Below, one piece after another: positions 28,343 through 37,541 of a stretch of 42,717 nt of DNA (its first letter is position 1; the number at the start of each line of letters is the position of its first letter). Below the pieces are notes generated by a model. It searched no databases and was not told the DNA's origin. It saw only the letters and a list, made by a program, of their open reading frames with translations. This stretch comes from an uncultured delta proteobacterium (GTDB lineage Bacteria; Desulfobacterota; WTBG01; CAIYCZ01; CAIRTM01): the NCBI GenBank assembly GCA_903911225.1, contig CAIWCT010000009.1, positions 1 through 42,717 on the forward strand. The letters run 5' to 3'. The translations under genes were made by a program, and so were the position numbers.

Positions 28343-28618
28343 TTATTTTTTCATCCCGAGCAGAACGCGGTACGGCCCCGGCGTGCCGGGCGGCATGAGG
28401 GCCACACGGTCGCCGTCTTTCAGGTGTGCGTCAAAATCCCCCGCTTTGCCGTTTATGAAGACAGCCTCCACAGCTTCCCGGGCAAGCCCCAACTGCGATA
28501 TCAGAGCCGAAGCAGTTAAGCCCTCGGCAATGTTCATAACCGCTTCACAGCAGTCAACACCCTTCTCGTGAAGCGGCTCCCTGAGAAATGATAAGGCGCT
28601 GAAGATAATGCGCGGCAT
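28343..28618 (-). CDS. MoaD/ThiS-like protein
   Basis: MPRIIFSALSFLREPLHEKG...AVEAVFINGKAGDFDAHLKDGDRVALMPPGTPGPYRVLLGMKK; beta-grasp pattern, but an extended tail rather than a terminal GG. Confidence 0.65.
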   Translation of the reverse strand: MPRIIFSALSFLREPLHEKGVDCCEAVMNIAEGLTASALISQLGLAREAVEAVFINGKAGDFDAHLKDGDRVALMPPGTPGPYRVLLGMKK

Positions 28619-28920
28619 GTGCCGGGCCTCAGTTGTTCTTGTTGTTCTGCCGGAAACACGAGTCAGCCTACTTCTTTATTTTACCGGTTCAGGAAAGTCA
28701 ATGCGATAAAATGCACAGCTGCTATGTAAAGCATGCTATCTCAGCGGGACGTCTATTTGAAGATGGAGTTCTTCCTTGAGAGTAAGACTCATTGTGCGTC
28801 GATTGTAAAAAAGAATAGAGCGGGTCTGTTTAAACATGCCACACTCTCTAATATTAATTTATCTTCAGGCGGCAATATGATATACCTGCAAGAAAAACAT
28901 TTGGTTTATAGGGAATTTAT

Positions 28921-31038
28921 ATGAATAATGCAGTGATTAAGAAAAAATTTGCATGCTCTGTTTTTATATGGAGCATCATTGTCAACGGGCTGTTTCTGGG
29001 CTGCACACAGCATGGCGCAGTACGGGCAACAGATAATTACGACGTTCTTGCGCCCACAAAAGAACTTTCGCAGACAGCCATGGAAGTGGTTAAGGAGGTC
29101 GGTCAGACACATTATGTCAGCCATGAGCTGGATGACCGTTTTTCCAGCGCAGTATTTGACCGGTATCTGGCAGATATCGACCCTGCCCGCAGCTCTTTTC
29201 TTGCAAAGGATATACGGGATTTTGAGCCTTACCGCAAAGCTTTGGACGAAGCCCTTGCATCAGGGGACCTCAAGCCGGCTTTTATAATATATAACCGCTA
29301 CCAGGAGCGGTTTACCCAGCAAATCCTTTACCTGATCGACGCGCTTGAAAATAATCTCCAGTTGATCACTTTTGACAGTGCTGAAGAGATCGAGAGCGAG
29401 CGCAAAAATGCCCCGTGGCCCGCAGACGAAGCAGCGCTCCGGGACCTGTGGCGCCGCAGGCTTAAATCATCGCTGCTCAATCTCAAGCTTGCAGGCAAGA
29501 CCACTGAGCAGGCGCGCGAGGTTTTGCTTAAGCGCTATCGCAACCAGCTCACCCAGGTGAAACAGGTAAAATCCGAAGATGTTATGCAGATTTTTATAAA
29601 TTCCTATACGCGCTCGTATGACCCGCATACGGAATATTTGCCGCCCCGCGTATCGGATAATTTTAATATTTCCATGAGTCTGTCGCTTGAAGGAATAGGG
29701 GCCGTCCTGCAGAATGAGAATGAGTATACCAAGATCGTAAGCCTGGTGAAGGGCGGGCCCGCAGACAAGAGCGGGCAACTCAAGCCCGCCGACCGCATCA
29801 TCGGCGTAGGGCAGGGCGCAACCGGTGAAATCGTCAATGTTGTCGGGTGGCGCATCGACGATGTGGTGCAGCTTATTCGCGGGCCCAAACAAACCATGGT
29901 GCGGCTTGAAGTCATTGCGGCGCATGCAGCCGATGAGCATCAGAGCAAAATTATCAGCATCGTTCGCGATACAGTTAAGCTTGAGGAGCAGGCAGCCAAG
30001 AAAAAAATCATCACGATCGACAGGGGCCACACACCCTGCAAGGTCGGGGTGATCGACGTGCCCACTTTTTATCATGATTTTAAGGGCGATCAAGCCCGCA
30101 CGGGCTCTTTGCGCAGCACGGTTGCTGATGTGCGCCGGCTTTTAAATGAACTTGCGCAGGAAAAGGTCAGCGGTATTGTTCTCGATCTGCGGGACAATGG
30201 CGGCGGCGCGCTCAATGAGGCCAATGCCGTGTCAGGGCTGTTTATCGACAAGGGCCCGATTGTGCAGGTCAAGGACTCCCGCGGCAAGATCTCTATCATG
30301 TCGGACCCTGAAACGGGCATCGCCTATGCAGGGCCCCTGGTGGTGCTGGTAAGCCGCACGAGCGCTTCAGCCTCTGAAATCCTTGCGGGGGCCATGCAGG
30401 ACTACCACCGCGCTATCATCATGGGCGACCAGACTTTCGGCAAGGGCACAGTGCAGGCCCTGCTGCCACTGAATAAAGGGCAGCTGAAGGTGACGCAGGC
30501 CAAGTTTTACCGCATAACGGGGGAGAGCACGCAGAACAAGGGCGTGTCGCCCGACATCACCTGCCCCGGCCTCTATGACAAGAACAAAATAGGAGAAAGC
30601 GCGCTTCCCGATGCGCTTGCCTGGGATAAAATTCAGGCCGTAAACTACAAGGCATGGCCCGATCTTGGCAAGGCCATTGTCCAGCTCAACCGGAGCCATG
30701 AACAGCGGGCTGCTCAAAACCCTGACTATATCTATCTGAAGGAAATGGCGGAACATATCCGGGAGATTGGCAATAAGAGCACTCTGTCGCTGTCTGAGGC
30801 CGTGCGCAGAGCAGAGGATACGCAGGAAAAAAAATGGCGCCTTGACAATGAAAACAAGCGCCGTGCGGCAAAAAAACTGCCGCTGCTTGATAAACTGCCG
30901 GATAATGAGACCGGCAAAGACAATGCCACCGAGAGCGATAATCAAACTGAAACGCCCGGCATCGACAAAGACCCTGTGCTGACCGAGGCTGCCAATGTGC
31001 TGGTTGATTATCTGCCCCTGGCGGCGCCGGTTAAATAG
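28921..31038 (+). CDS. prc: Carboxy-terminal processing protease (S41, Tsp/Prc-like)
   Basis: DRYLADIDPARSSFLAKDI, PDZ LVKGGPADKSGQLKPADRIIGVGQG, VLDLRDNGGGALNEANAVSGLFI, VVLVSRTSASASEILAGAMQDYHRAIIMGDQTFGKGTVQ. Confidence 0.95.
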   Translation: MNNAVIKKKFACSVFIWSIIVNGLFLGCTQHGAVRATDNYDVLAPTKELSQTAMEVVKEVGQTHYVSHELDDRFSSAVFDRYLADIDPARSSFLAKDIRDFEPYRKALDEALASGDLKPAFIIYNRYQERFTQQILYLIDALENNLQLITFDSAEEIESERKNAPWPADEAALRDLWRRRLKSSLLNLKLAGKTTEQAREVLLKRYRNQLTQVKQVKSEDVMQIFINSYTRSYDPHTEYLPPRVSDNFNISMSLSLEGIGAVLQNENEYTKIVSLVKGGPADKSGQLKPADRIIGVGQGATGEIVNVVGWRIDDVVQLIRGPKQTMVRLEVIAAHAADEHQSKIISIVRDTVKLEEQAAKKKIITIDRGHTPCKVGVIDVPTFYHDFKGDQARTGSLRSTVADVRRLLNELAQEKVSGIVLDLRDNGGGALNEANAVSGLFIDKGPIVQVKDSRGKISIMSDPETGIAYAGPLVVLVSRTSASASEILAGAMQDYHRAIIMGDQTFGKGTVQALLPLNKGQLKVTQAKFYRITGESTQNKGVSPDITCPGLYDKNKIGESALPDALAWDKIQAVNYKAWPDLGKAIVQLNRSHEQRAAQNPDYIYLKEMAEHIREIGNKSTLSLSEAVRRAEDTQEKKWRLDNENKRRAAKKLPLLDKLPDNETGKDNATESDNQTETPGIDKDPVLTEAANVLVDYLPLAAPVK

Positions 31039-31109
31039 TTCGGAGTAATGAGTTCGGAGTTCGGAGTGAATAGATTTATGATTAAAGATTCGAAATTGAA
31101 AAAATTCAT

Positions 31110-31161
31110 GTAGGGGCGGGCTTTATGCCCGCCCTCGGGAGGGGATAAACCCCTCCCCTAC
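31110..31161. repeat. REP/BIME pair (two inverted GTAG-headed palindromes)
   Basis: GTAGGGGCGGGC-TTTAT-GCCCGCCC (31110-31134), followed by inverted GGGAGGGG-ATAAA-CCCCTCCCCTAC (31137-31161). Confidence 0.75.
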
Positions 31162-31242
31162 GGTTGGAAAAATATTTAATTCATGATTCAAGATTCCGGT
31201 TTTTTTTCTAAAGAACCTTAAACATTTTCGAGGATTTCGTGC

Positions 31243-32313
31243 ATGAAAATCGGCATTATCGGTCTGCCACAGACCGGCAAAAAAACACTGTTTCAGATTC
31301 TTACGGGCCATGTGTTCACTGAACACAGCGATCAGAAAAAACCCGCCATGGGAATGGCCGATATTATTGATCAGCGGTTTGACACGCTCGTGCAGATGTA
31401 TAAACCAAAAAAACAGGTGCGAGCCAAGATCGATCTGGAGCTGCTCCCGAAGCTTGAAAAGGAATCAATCGCCCGGGGCGACATATTCAAGGATATTGCC
31501 GATGTTGACGGCGTATGCCATGTGGTGCGCGCTTTCGAAGATGAGGCCATCTACCATGTGGACGGCTCTATCGATCCCGTGCGCGATATCGACATGGTCG
31601 GCGGCGAGCTGATTCTGCACGATCTGCTGTTTATCGAGAAACGGCTTGAGCGGCTCGAAGCGCAGATGAAGAAACTTAAAGACGAAAAACAGCAGAAAGA
31701 GCATGACATGCTGGTGCGGTTCCGCGAGCATTTGGAAAAAGAGCAGCCCCTGCGCCTGCTTGCGCTCAGCCCTGATGAAGACATGCTCATCCGCAGCTAT
31801 CCCTTCATCACGCTCAAGCAGATGATTCTTGCGCTCAATGTCGCAGATGACGGCCTGGGGGATATGTCCATTATCGAAAAACTGCGAACCCGCTGCGACA
31901 CTGAAAAGATGGAGGTCATGCAGGTATCGGCCAAAATGGAAGCCGAAATCGCAGCCCTTGAATCTGAGGCCGAGCGCAGGGAGTTTCTGAAAGACCTCGG
32001 CATCGATGAGCCGGCCCTGGGGCAGCTCACGCGTCTGTGCCTGAAGGCTCTGGGCCTCATGTCGTTTTTTACCGTGGGGGAGGATGAGGTTCGGCAGTGG
32101 CTCGTGCGAAAAAACGCAACAGCGCCCGAGGCTGCAGGAGCGATTCACTCAGACCTGCAGCGAGGCTTCATCCGTGCAGAGGTGTTTAAATATGACGACC
32201 TGCTGGCCCACAAAAATGAGGCGGGCCTGAAGGCCGCGGGCAAGCTTTACCTCAAGGGCAAGGACTATATTGTCGAGGAAGGCGATATTTTGAATATCCG
32301 TTTCAAGGTATAA
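31243..32313 (+). CDS. Divergent YchF/OLA1-like P-loop GTPase (DUF933/TGS-like C-terminus)
   Basis: MKIGIIGLPQTGKKTLFQILTGH, IADVDGVCHVVRAFEDEAI, GLMSFFTVGEDEVRQWLVRKNATAPEAAGAIHSDLQRGFIRAEV. Confidence 0.8.
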   Translation: MKIGIIGLPQTGKKTLFQILTGHVFTEHSDQKKPAMGMADIIDQRFDTLVQMYKPKKQVRAKIDLELLPKLEKESIARGDIFKDIADVDGVCHVVRAFEDEAIYHVDGSIDPVRDIDMVGGELILHDLLFIEKRLERLEAQMKKLKDEKQQKEHDMLVRFREHLEKEQPLRLLALSPDEDMLIRSYPFITLKQMILALNVADDGLGDMSIIEKLRTRCDTEKMEVMQVSAKMEAEIAALESEAERREFLKDLGIDEPALGQLTRLCLKALGLMSFFTVGEDEVRQWLVRKNATAPEAAGAIHSDLQRGFIRAEVFKYDDLLAHKNEAGLKAAGKLYLKGKDYIVEEGDILNIRFKV

Positions 32314-32321
32314 TAACTCTC

Positions 32322-32966
32322 ATGCCATATCCGCTTTTTCCGCTCTTTATCAGGCTTGACGGCAGAATCTGCCTTGTCGTCGGTGGCGGAAAGGTAGCCG
32401 GGCGTAAGGTCGATAGCCTGCTTGAGGCCGGTGCTGCGATAACGGTGGTGAGCCCCGAAGCGACAGCTCGGATTCAGAGGCTGGCATCGCAGGGCCGTAT
32501 AACATGGCTGCAGAAAATTTTTTCACCAGATGATCTTAACGGATCATTTCTCGTTATAGCAGCCACAGGCGATGCAGCAGTCAACGGGCATGTAGCGGCT
32601 GCGTGCAGGTCGCAGGCCATCCTCATAAACGTCGTTGATGAGCCCGGGCTGTGCGACTTCTTCCTGCCCGCAGTGCTGCGCCGGGGAGCTTTGTCCATAG
32701 CCATTGCAACCGAAGGCAAAAGCCCCCTGCTGGCCCGAAAGCTCAGGACGGAGCTTGAGCAGGTCATCACCGCGCCCTATGGCGAGTTTCTGGAACTGCT
32801 GGGGCAGCAGCGCGAACTGATTAAAAAAACCGTCCCCGATAGAGCACGGCGCGAGGCAATTTTCCGGTCGCTTGTCGATTCTGACATTTTCGACCTGATT
32901 GTGGCCGGCAAACAGGATGAAGCCCAGGAGCGCATACGCACATGCATCTCATCGCAGCAGGATTAA
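32322..32966 (+). CDS. Precorrin-2 dehydrogenase / sirohydrochlorin ferrochelatase (siroheme synthase N-domain)
   Basis: YPLFIRLDGRICLVVGGGKVAGRKVDSLLEAGAAITVVSPEAT, INVVDEPGLCDFFLPAVLRRGALSIAIATEGKSPLLARKLR. Confidence 0.93.
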   Translation: MPYPLFPLFIRLDGRICLVVGGGKVAGRKVDSLLEAGAAITVVSPEATARIQRLASQGRITWLQKIFSPDDLNGSFLVIAATGDAAVNGHVAAACRSQAILINVVDEPGLCDFFLPAVLRRGALSIAIATEGKSPLLARKLRTELEQVITAPYGEFLELLGQQRELIKKTVPDRARREAIFRSLVDSDIFDLIVAGKQDEAQERIRTCISSQQD

Positions 32967-34249
32967 ACCATAAAACAGCGCCCATCGGCATTCGCGAAAC
33001 CTGCGCCTTCTCTAAAGCCCGGCAGCGCGAAATTTACCGCACACTGCAGGCAAGCCCCGAGCTGTACGGCGCGGTGCTGGTCCTCACCTGCAACCGCACC
33101 GAGGTCTATGCTTCGGCGCAGGATGCAAGTCGCGGCTTTGCCGTGCTTGAACATGTTTTAGAAACGCATTGCGGCATGGAGCCCGATATCTTCCGTCAAT
33201 ATATATACAGGCATACGGGCCAGCAGACAGCAGCACATCTTTTTTCTGTTGCCGCGGGGCTTGACTCCATGATTCTGGGAGAGCAGCAGATACTGGGGCA
33301 GATAAAGGATGCTTACAGCGCAGCAGCAGAGGCAGATGCCGCGGACGGGCTGTTGCATATGCTGTTTCAGTCGGCCCTGCATGCGGGCAAACGCGTGCGC
33401 ACCCAGACCGGCATTGGTCGCTATCCCGTATCGGTAAGCTCTGCAGCCGTGGAGCTGTGCCGGGAGATTTTCGGCAGCCTCGAAGACAGGCAGGTGCTTG
33501 TGGTGGGCGCAGGCGATACGGCGCAGCTCGCTGTGCGGCATCTTATGGCAAACGGCGTGAGCTCCGTGATCGTTTCAAACCGCTGCTATGAGCATGCCTG
33601 CGAGCTTGCGGGCACAGCCGGCGGCAGGGCTCTGCACCTTGATGCCATACCCGGGGAGCTTGCCCATGCCGATATTGTGATCGCCTGCACAGGCGCGCCC
33701 CATGCCGTCATCCACGGCCAGGCCTGCAGCCAGTCGCTCAAAAGCCGCGGCGGCCGGGAGATAGCGCTTATTGATATTGCCATGCCCCGGGATATCGACC
33801 CGTCATTTGCCGATATACCGGGCGTATTTTTGTATGACATCGATGACCTTCAGAACGTTATCGACAAAACCTACCGCCAGCGGCTGCAGGCTGCTCATCA
33901 GGCCCGGGGCATTATCGAGCAGGAGTCGCGCCAGTTCATGAAAAAAATCTCCGCACTTCCGGTAGTGCCGGTCATATTTGCCTTGAAGCAGCAGGCCGAA
34001 CAGATTAAGCAGCAGGAGCTGCAGCAGGCGCTGGCAAAACTGGGACATCTTTCAGAGCATGACCGGCAGGCCGTGGCAGGCCTTGCGCAGGCAATTGTGG
34101 GGCGGCTGCTGCACGAGCCGGTTGCCTGTCTCAAAGAGCAGGCGGCAGGCCCCGACGGCCATGAGTATGCGCGCCTGATAAAAGAGCTTTTCAACCTTTG
34201 CCTGGATGATGACGATGCGAACCATACGGCTCGGAACCCGCGGCAGTAA
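32942..34249 (+). CDS. hemA: Glutamyl-tRNA reductase
   Basis: MHLIAAGLNHKTAPIGIRE, LVLTCNRTEVYA, VAAGLDSMILGEQQILGQIKDAYSAA, DIAMPRDIDPSFADIPGVFLYDIDDL. Confidence 0.97.
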   Translation: MHLIAAGLNHKTAPIGIRETCAFSKARQREIYRTLQASPELYGAVLVLTCNRTEVYASAQDASRGFAVLEHVLETHCGMEPDIFRQYIYRHTGQQTAAHLFSVAAGLDSMILGEQQILGQIKDAYSAAAEADAADGLLHMLFQSALHAGKRVRTQTGIGRYPVSVSSAAVELCREIFGSLEDRQVLVVGAGDTAQLAVRHLMANGVSSVIVSNRCYEHACELAGTAGGRALHLDAIPGELAHADIVIACTGAPHAVIHGQACSQSLKSRGGREIALIDIAMPRDIDPSFADIPGVFLYDIDDLQNVIDKTYRQRLQAAHQARGIIEQESRQFMKKISALPVVPVIFALKQQAEQIKQQELQQALAKLGHLSEHDRQAVAGLAQAIVGRLLHEPVACLKEQAAGPDGHEYARLIKELFNLCLDDDDANHTARNPRQ

Positions 34250-35168
34250 ACTGGCGCTGCGACAGGCCGAGCTTGCAGCCGCTGCTCTGAAAGCAGCCGT
34301 ACCGGGCATTGCCGCTGAGCTGTTTATCATCAAAACTACGGGCGATAAAATTCTCGACACTCCGCTCTCGGAAATCGGCGACAAAGGCCTGTTCACCAAA
34401 GAGATCGAGCTCGCACTGCTTGATAATTCCATCGATATGGCAGTGCATAGCTGCAAGGATCTGCCCTCCGAGCTTGCACCGGGGCTTTTCATCGCAGCGG
34501 TGCTGCCCCGCGAAAACCCCTGCGACGTGCTGCTGAGCAGTGCGGGCTACAGCCTTGAAACCCTTCCCCATGCTGCACGCATCGGTACGTCGAGCCTGCG
34601 GCGAACTGCCCAGCTTAAAGCTTTGCGGCCTGATTTTGTTGTGCTGCCGCTGCGTGGCAATGTTGAAACACGCATTCGCAAAATGCAGACTGAGGGGCTC
34701 GACGCCATAGTGCTGGCCTATGCGGGCATTGCACGGCTGGGGCTTATGGAGAAGGTAACGCAGCAGCTCTCTGCCGATCTCATGCTGCCATCACCCGGCC
34801 AGGGCGCCATCGCCATAGAGGCGCGCACTGGTGATGCTGAAATTTTAGAGCTTCTGTCAAAAATAAATGATGCAAAAACAAACTGTGAAGTACGCGCCGA
34901 ACGTTCTTTTCTGCTGCGCCTGCATGGCGGGTGTCAGGTTCCGGTTGGATGTCTGGCCAATGCAGATCGTGATGCCATCAGCATTACGGGCATGATCGCA
35001 TCTCTTGATGGGCGGCAGGTGTTTCGAGATACCATTGAAGGCAATGCCCGCGATGCCGAAATGTTGGGCTTGCAGCTTGCCGAGCGTCTGCTTGCCGCCG
35101 GGGCGAATGAAATATTAAATATTGTAGGGGCAGGCCCCCGTGCCTGCCCGGATACACATTATGTATGA
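34206..35168 (+). CDS. hemC: Porphobilinogen deaminase (hydroxymethylbilane synthase) with a REP-derived C-terminal tail
   Basis: MRTIRLGTRGSKLALRQAEL, DKGLFTKEIELALLDNSIDMAVHSCKDLPSEL, LRLHGGCQVPVGCLA. Start may be 34215. Confidence 0.96.
   Translation: MMTMRTIRLGTRGSKLALRQAELAAAALKAAVPGIAAELFIIKTTGDKILDTPLSEIGDKGLFTKEIELALLDNSIDMAVHSCKDLPSELAPGLFIAAVLPRENPCDVLLSSAGYSLETLPHAARIGTSSLRRTAQLKALRPDFVVLPLRGNVETRIRKMQTEGLDAIVLAYAGIARLGLMEKVTQQLSADLMLPSPGQGAIAIEARTGDAEILELLSKINDAKTNCEVRAERSFLLRLHGGCQVPVGCLANADRDAISITGMIASLDGRQVFRDTIEGNARDAEMLGLQLAERLLAAGANEILNIVGAGPRACPDTHYV
35124..35149 (+). repeat. REP element overlapping the hemC 3' end
   Basis: GTAGGGGCAGGCCCCCGTGCCTGCCC, near-identical to the copy at 35757-35783. 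Confidence 0.85.
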
Positions 35169-35754
35169 TCCCGACACGCATCACCGCCAGTCAATCCGTT
35201 TGAAGCAATATGATTATTCGCAGGCAGGCGCATATTTTGTGACGATCTGCGCACAGAACCGGCAATGTTTGTTTGGCGGGATAAACAATGGCACCATGAT
35301 GAATAATGCCGCAGGAGAGATGATTTCGACCATATGGCATGAAATCCCGGAATATTATCCCGGCATCGGCATTGACGCATTTCAAATTATGCCCAACCAT
35401 ATTCATTGCATCATTATCGTAAGGGCAACCCCCCGTGGGTGCCCTGATTTTAATTCATCAAAAGGGCCGCCACGGGGGGTTGTATCAGAAAAGGGGCAGG
35501 CACAGGGGCCTGCCCCTACGGTTGGTTTGTCATTGCCGGACATTGTTCACCGGTTTAAAACCATGACGACAAAAAAATACACAGATGGTGTTAAAGATAA
35601 TGGATGGCAGGCGTTCAAACGCAGATTGTGGCAACGCAATTATTATGAACACGTCATGCGCGATGACGAGGATTTAAACCGCACACGGGAATATGTTTCC
35701 AGTAATCCCTTGCGCTGGGCAGATGATCCTGATTATATGGTGTCAGATGTATGA
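35161..35754 (+). CDS. REP-associated tyrosine transposase (RAYT, Y1_Tnp family)
   Basis: YDYSQAGAYFVTICAQNRQCLFGGI, PNHIHCIIIV (HUH-type HxH), LWQRNYYEHVMRDDEDLNRTREYVSSNPLRW. ATG 35161 overlaps the hemC stop (ATGTATGA). Confidence 0.92.
   Translation: MYDPDTHHRQSIRLKQYDYSQAGAYFVTICAQNRQCLFGGINNGTMMNNAAGEMISTIWHEIPEYYPGIGIDAFQIMPNHIHCIIIVRATPRGCPDFNSSKGPPRGVVSEKGQAQGPAPTVGLSLPDIVHRFKTMTTKKYTDGVKDNGWQAFKRRLWQRNYYEHVMRDDEDLNRTREYVSSNPLRWADDPDYMVSDV
35419..35519. repeat. REP-like cluster inside the RAYT coding sequence
   Basis: GTAAGGGCAACCCCCCGTGGGTGCCC (35419-35444), inverted GGGCCGCCACGGGGGGTTG (about 35464-35482), inverted GGGGCAGGCACAGGGGCCTGCCCCTAC (35493-35519). Confidence 0.8.
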
Positions 35755-35756
35755 AC

Positions 35757-35857
35757 GTAGGGGCAGGCCCCCGTGCCTGCCCCAATGAAAATATATCAAA
35801 AGGGTAACCACGGGGGGGGGCATCAAAAAGTGGGCAACCACAGGGGGTTGCCCCTAC
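35757..35857. repeat. REP cluster immediately downstream of the RAYT
   Basis: GTAGGGGCAGGCCCCCGTGCCTGCCCC (35757-35783), partial GGGTAACCACGGGGGGGGG (about 35802-35820), inverted GGGCAACCACAGGGGGTTGCCCCTAC (35832-35857). Confidence 0.85.
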
Positions 35858-35914
35858 AATTAAATTATAAATACCCGGTACATAAATCGGTCGAACGAAT
35901 AAATTAAGGCATTC

Positions 35915-37441
35915 ATGAAAAACGGGAAAGTCTATCTTGTTGGTGCAGGGCCGGGTGATCCGGGTCTTTTGACCTTGAAGGGCAAGCGGGTTCTTGAACA
36001 GGCCGATGTGGTGGTCTATGACCGCCTTGTTGGGCCGCATATTCTTGCTTTGGCTCCGTCGCAGGCGGAGCGCATCTATGCGGGCAAGCAGTCTGCCGAC
36101 CACACGCTGTCGCAGGATAAAATAAATGAGCTGCTTGTAGGGAAATGCGCCGAGGGCAGGGTTGTTGTGCGTCTCAAAGGCGGCGATCCGTTTCTGTTTG
36201 GCCGGGGTGGTGAGGAGGCACTATATCTTGCCGAGCATGGCTGCGCATTTGAAATAGTGCCCGGCGTTACCTCAGCTATTGCAGCGCCTGCTTATGCCGG
36301 TATCCCCGTTACCCACCGTGATATTGCAACAAGCGTCGCCTTTATAACCGGCCATGAAAAGCCGGGCAAGGCTGAAAGCTCCATCCGCTGGCATGAGCTG
36401 GCTCACGGCATTGATACGCTTGTTTTTCTAATGGGTATTGAAAATCTGCCTGCCATTACGCAAAATTTGATTGCCGCCGGGCGGGTCGCCGATACGCCTG
36501 CCGCTCTTGTTCGCTACGGCACCCTGCCCGAGCAGGAGGTGCTCACGGCAACACTGGGCACCATCGTTCAGAAATCCTGCGAGCATGGTTTCAAGCCGCC
36601 TGCTGTTTTGATTGTTGGTGATGTGGTCAAGCTGCACGAAAAGCTTGCCTGGGTGGAGAAGCTGCTGCTCTGGGGCAGGCGCATTGTGGTAACACGGCCT
36701 TCGGAGCAGTCAGCCGATTTTATTGCATCGCTTCAGGCCCTGGGCGCGTCAGTGCTTGAGATGCCGGTAATCGAAATAAAGCCTGCAACTGACCAGAGCG
36801 AACTGCACAGGGCTTTTGAAAATCTTGCGGCCTATGCATGGCTTATATTCACGAGCCGCAACGGGGTTGATATTTTCTTCGACGAGCTGTTTGCACAAGG
36901 TTTTGATGTGCGAAGCCTGCACAGTCTCAGCCTGTGCGCCATAGGCCCGGCAACGGCAGACCGCCTGCGTGCTAAAGGTCTTATTGCCGATGTGGTTCCC
37001 GAGGACTTCCGCGCCGAAGGATTGCTTGAGGCTTTACGAGAAAAAGTGCAGGCCGGGCAGAAGGTGCTTTTGCCCCGTGCCGCAGGCAGCCGCGAGGTGC
37101 TGCCCGAGGGCTTGCGCAGTCTTGGGGCGCAGGTTGATGAAATCAATCTCTACGCATCCGTGCCGCCTGAGGGCATTGATGCTGAAACGCTGCAGGTCAT
37201 TGTTTCAAGCACCATCGATCTCATAACATTTACCAGCTCATCAACGGTGGCTAATTTTGTCGGGCTTGTGGGCAAAGACAGGGCAGCACAGCTTGCAGCG
37301 CGCATCCCCGCCGCCTGCATCGGCCCGATAACGTCCGCAACAGCGCGGGAGAATGGCTTCACTGTTGCCGTCGAGGCAGTAGCCTATACCATGGACGGAC
37401 TTCTTGACGCGATACAAAAACACCTGCTGCGCTCAGTCTGA
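35915..37441 (+). CDS. Uroporphyrinogen-III C-methyltransferase / uroporphyrinogen-III synthase fusion (CobA-HemD)
   Basis: GKVYLVGAGPGDPGLLTLKGKRVLEQADVVVYDRLV, VRLKGGDPFLFGRGGEEA, then HemD-like GRRIVVTRPSEQSADFIASLQALGASVLEMPVIEI. Confidence 0.96.
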   Translation: MKNGKVYLVGAGPGDPGLLTLKGKRVLEQADVVVYDRLVGPHILALAPSQAERIYAGKQSADHTLSQDKINELLVGKCAEGRVVVRLKGGDPFLFGRGGEEALYLAEHGCAFEIVPGVTSAIAAPAYAGIPVTHRDIATSVAFITGHEKPGKAESSIRWHELAHGIDTLVFLMGIENLPAITQNLIAAGRVADTPAALVRYGTLPEQEVLTATLGTIVQKSCEHGFKPPAVLIVGDVVKLHEKLAWVEKLLLWGRRIVVTRPSEQSADFIASLQALGASVLEMPVIEIKPATDQSELHRAFENLAAYAWLIFTSRNGVDIFFDELFAQGFDVRSLHSLSLCAIGPATADRLRAKGLIADVVPEDFRAEGLLEALREKVQAGQKVLLPRAAGSREVLPEGLRSLGAQVDEINLYASVPPEGIDAETLQVIVSSTIDLITFTSSSTVANFVGLVGKDRAAQLAARIPAACIGPITSATARENGFTVAVEAVAYTMDGLLDAIQKHLLRSV

Positions 37442-37541
37442 AAAAATCTGAGTAAACAGTGCTTGAATTACAGGGGGGGCTTACCGCTCGTTTTGCGGGA
37501 TTAACCATTTCAGCCAATCACATTCCAGTATCGGATATACA

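Noticed and set aside
31110-31161. Possible Rho-independent terminator of prc
   Set aside because: No T tract after either hairpin; the GTAG heads and inverted pairing fit REP/BIME better.
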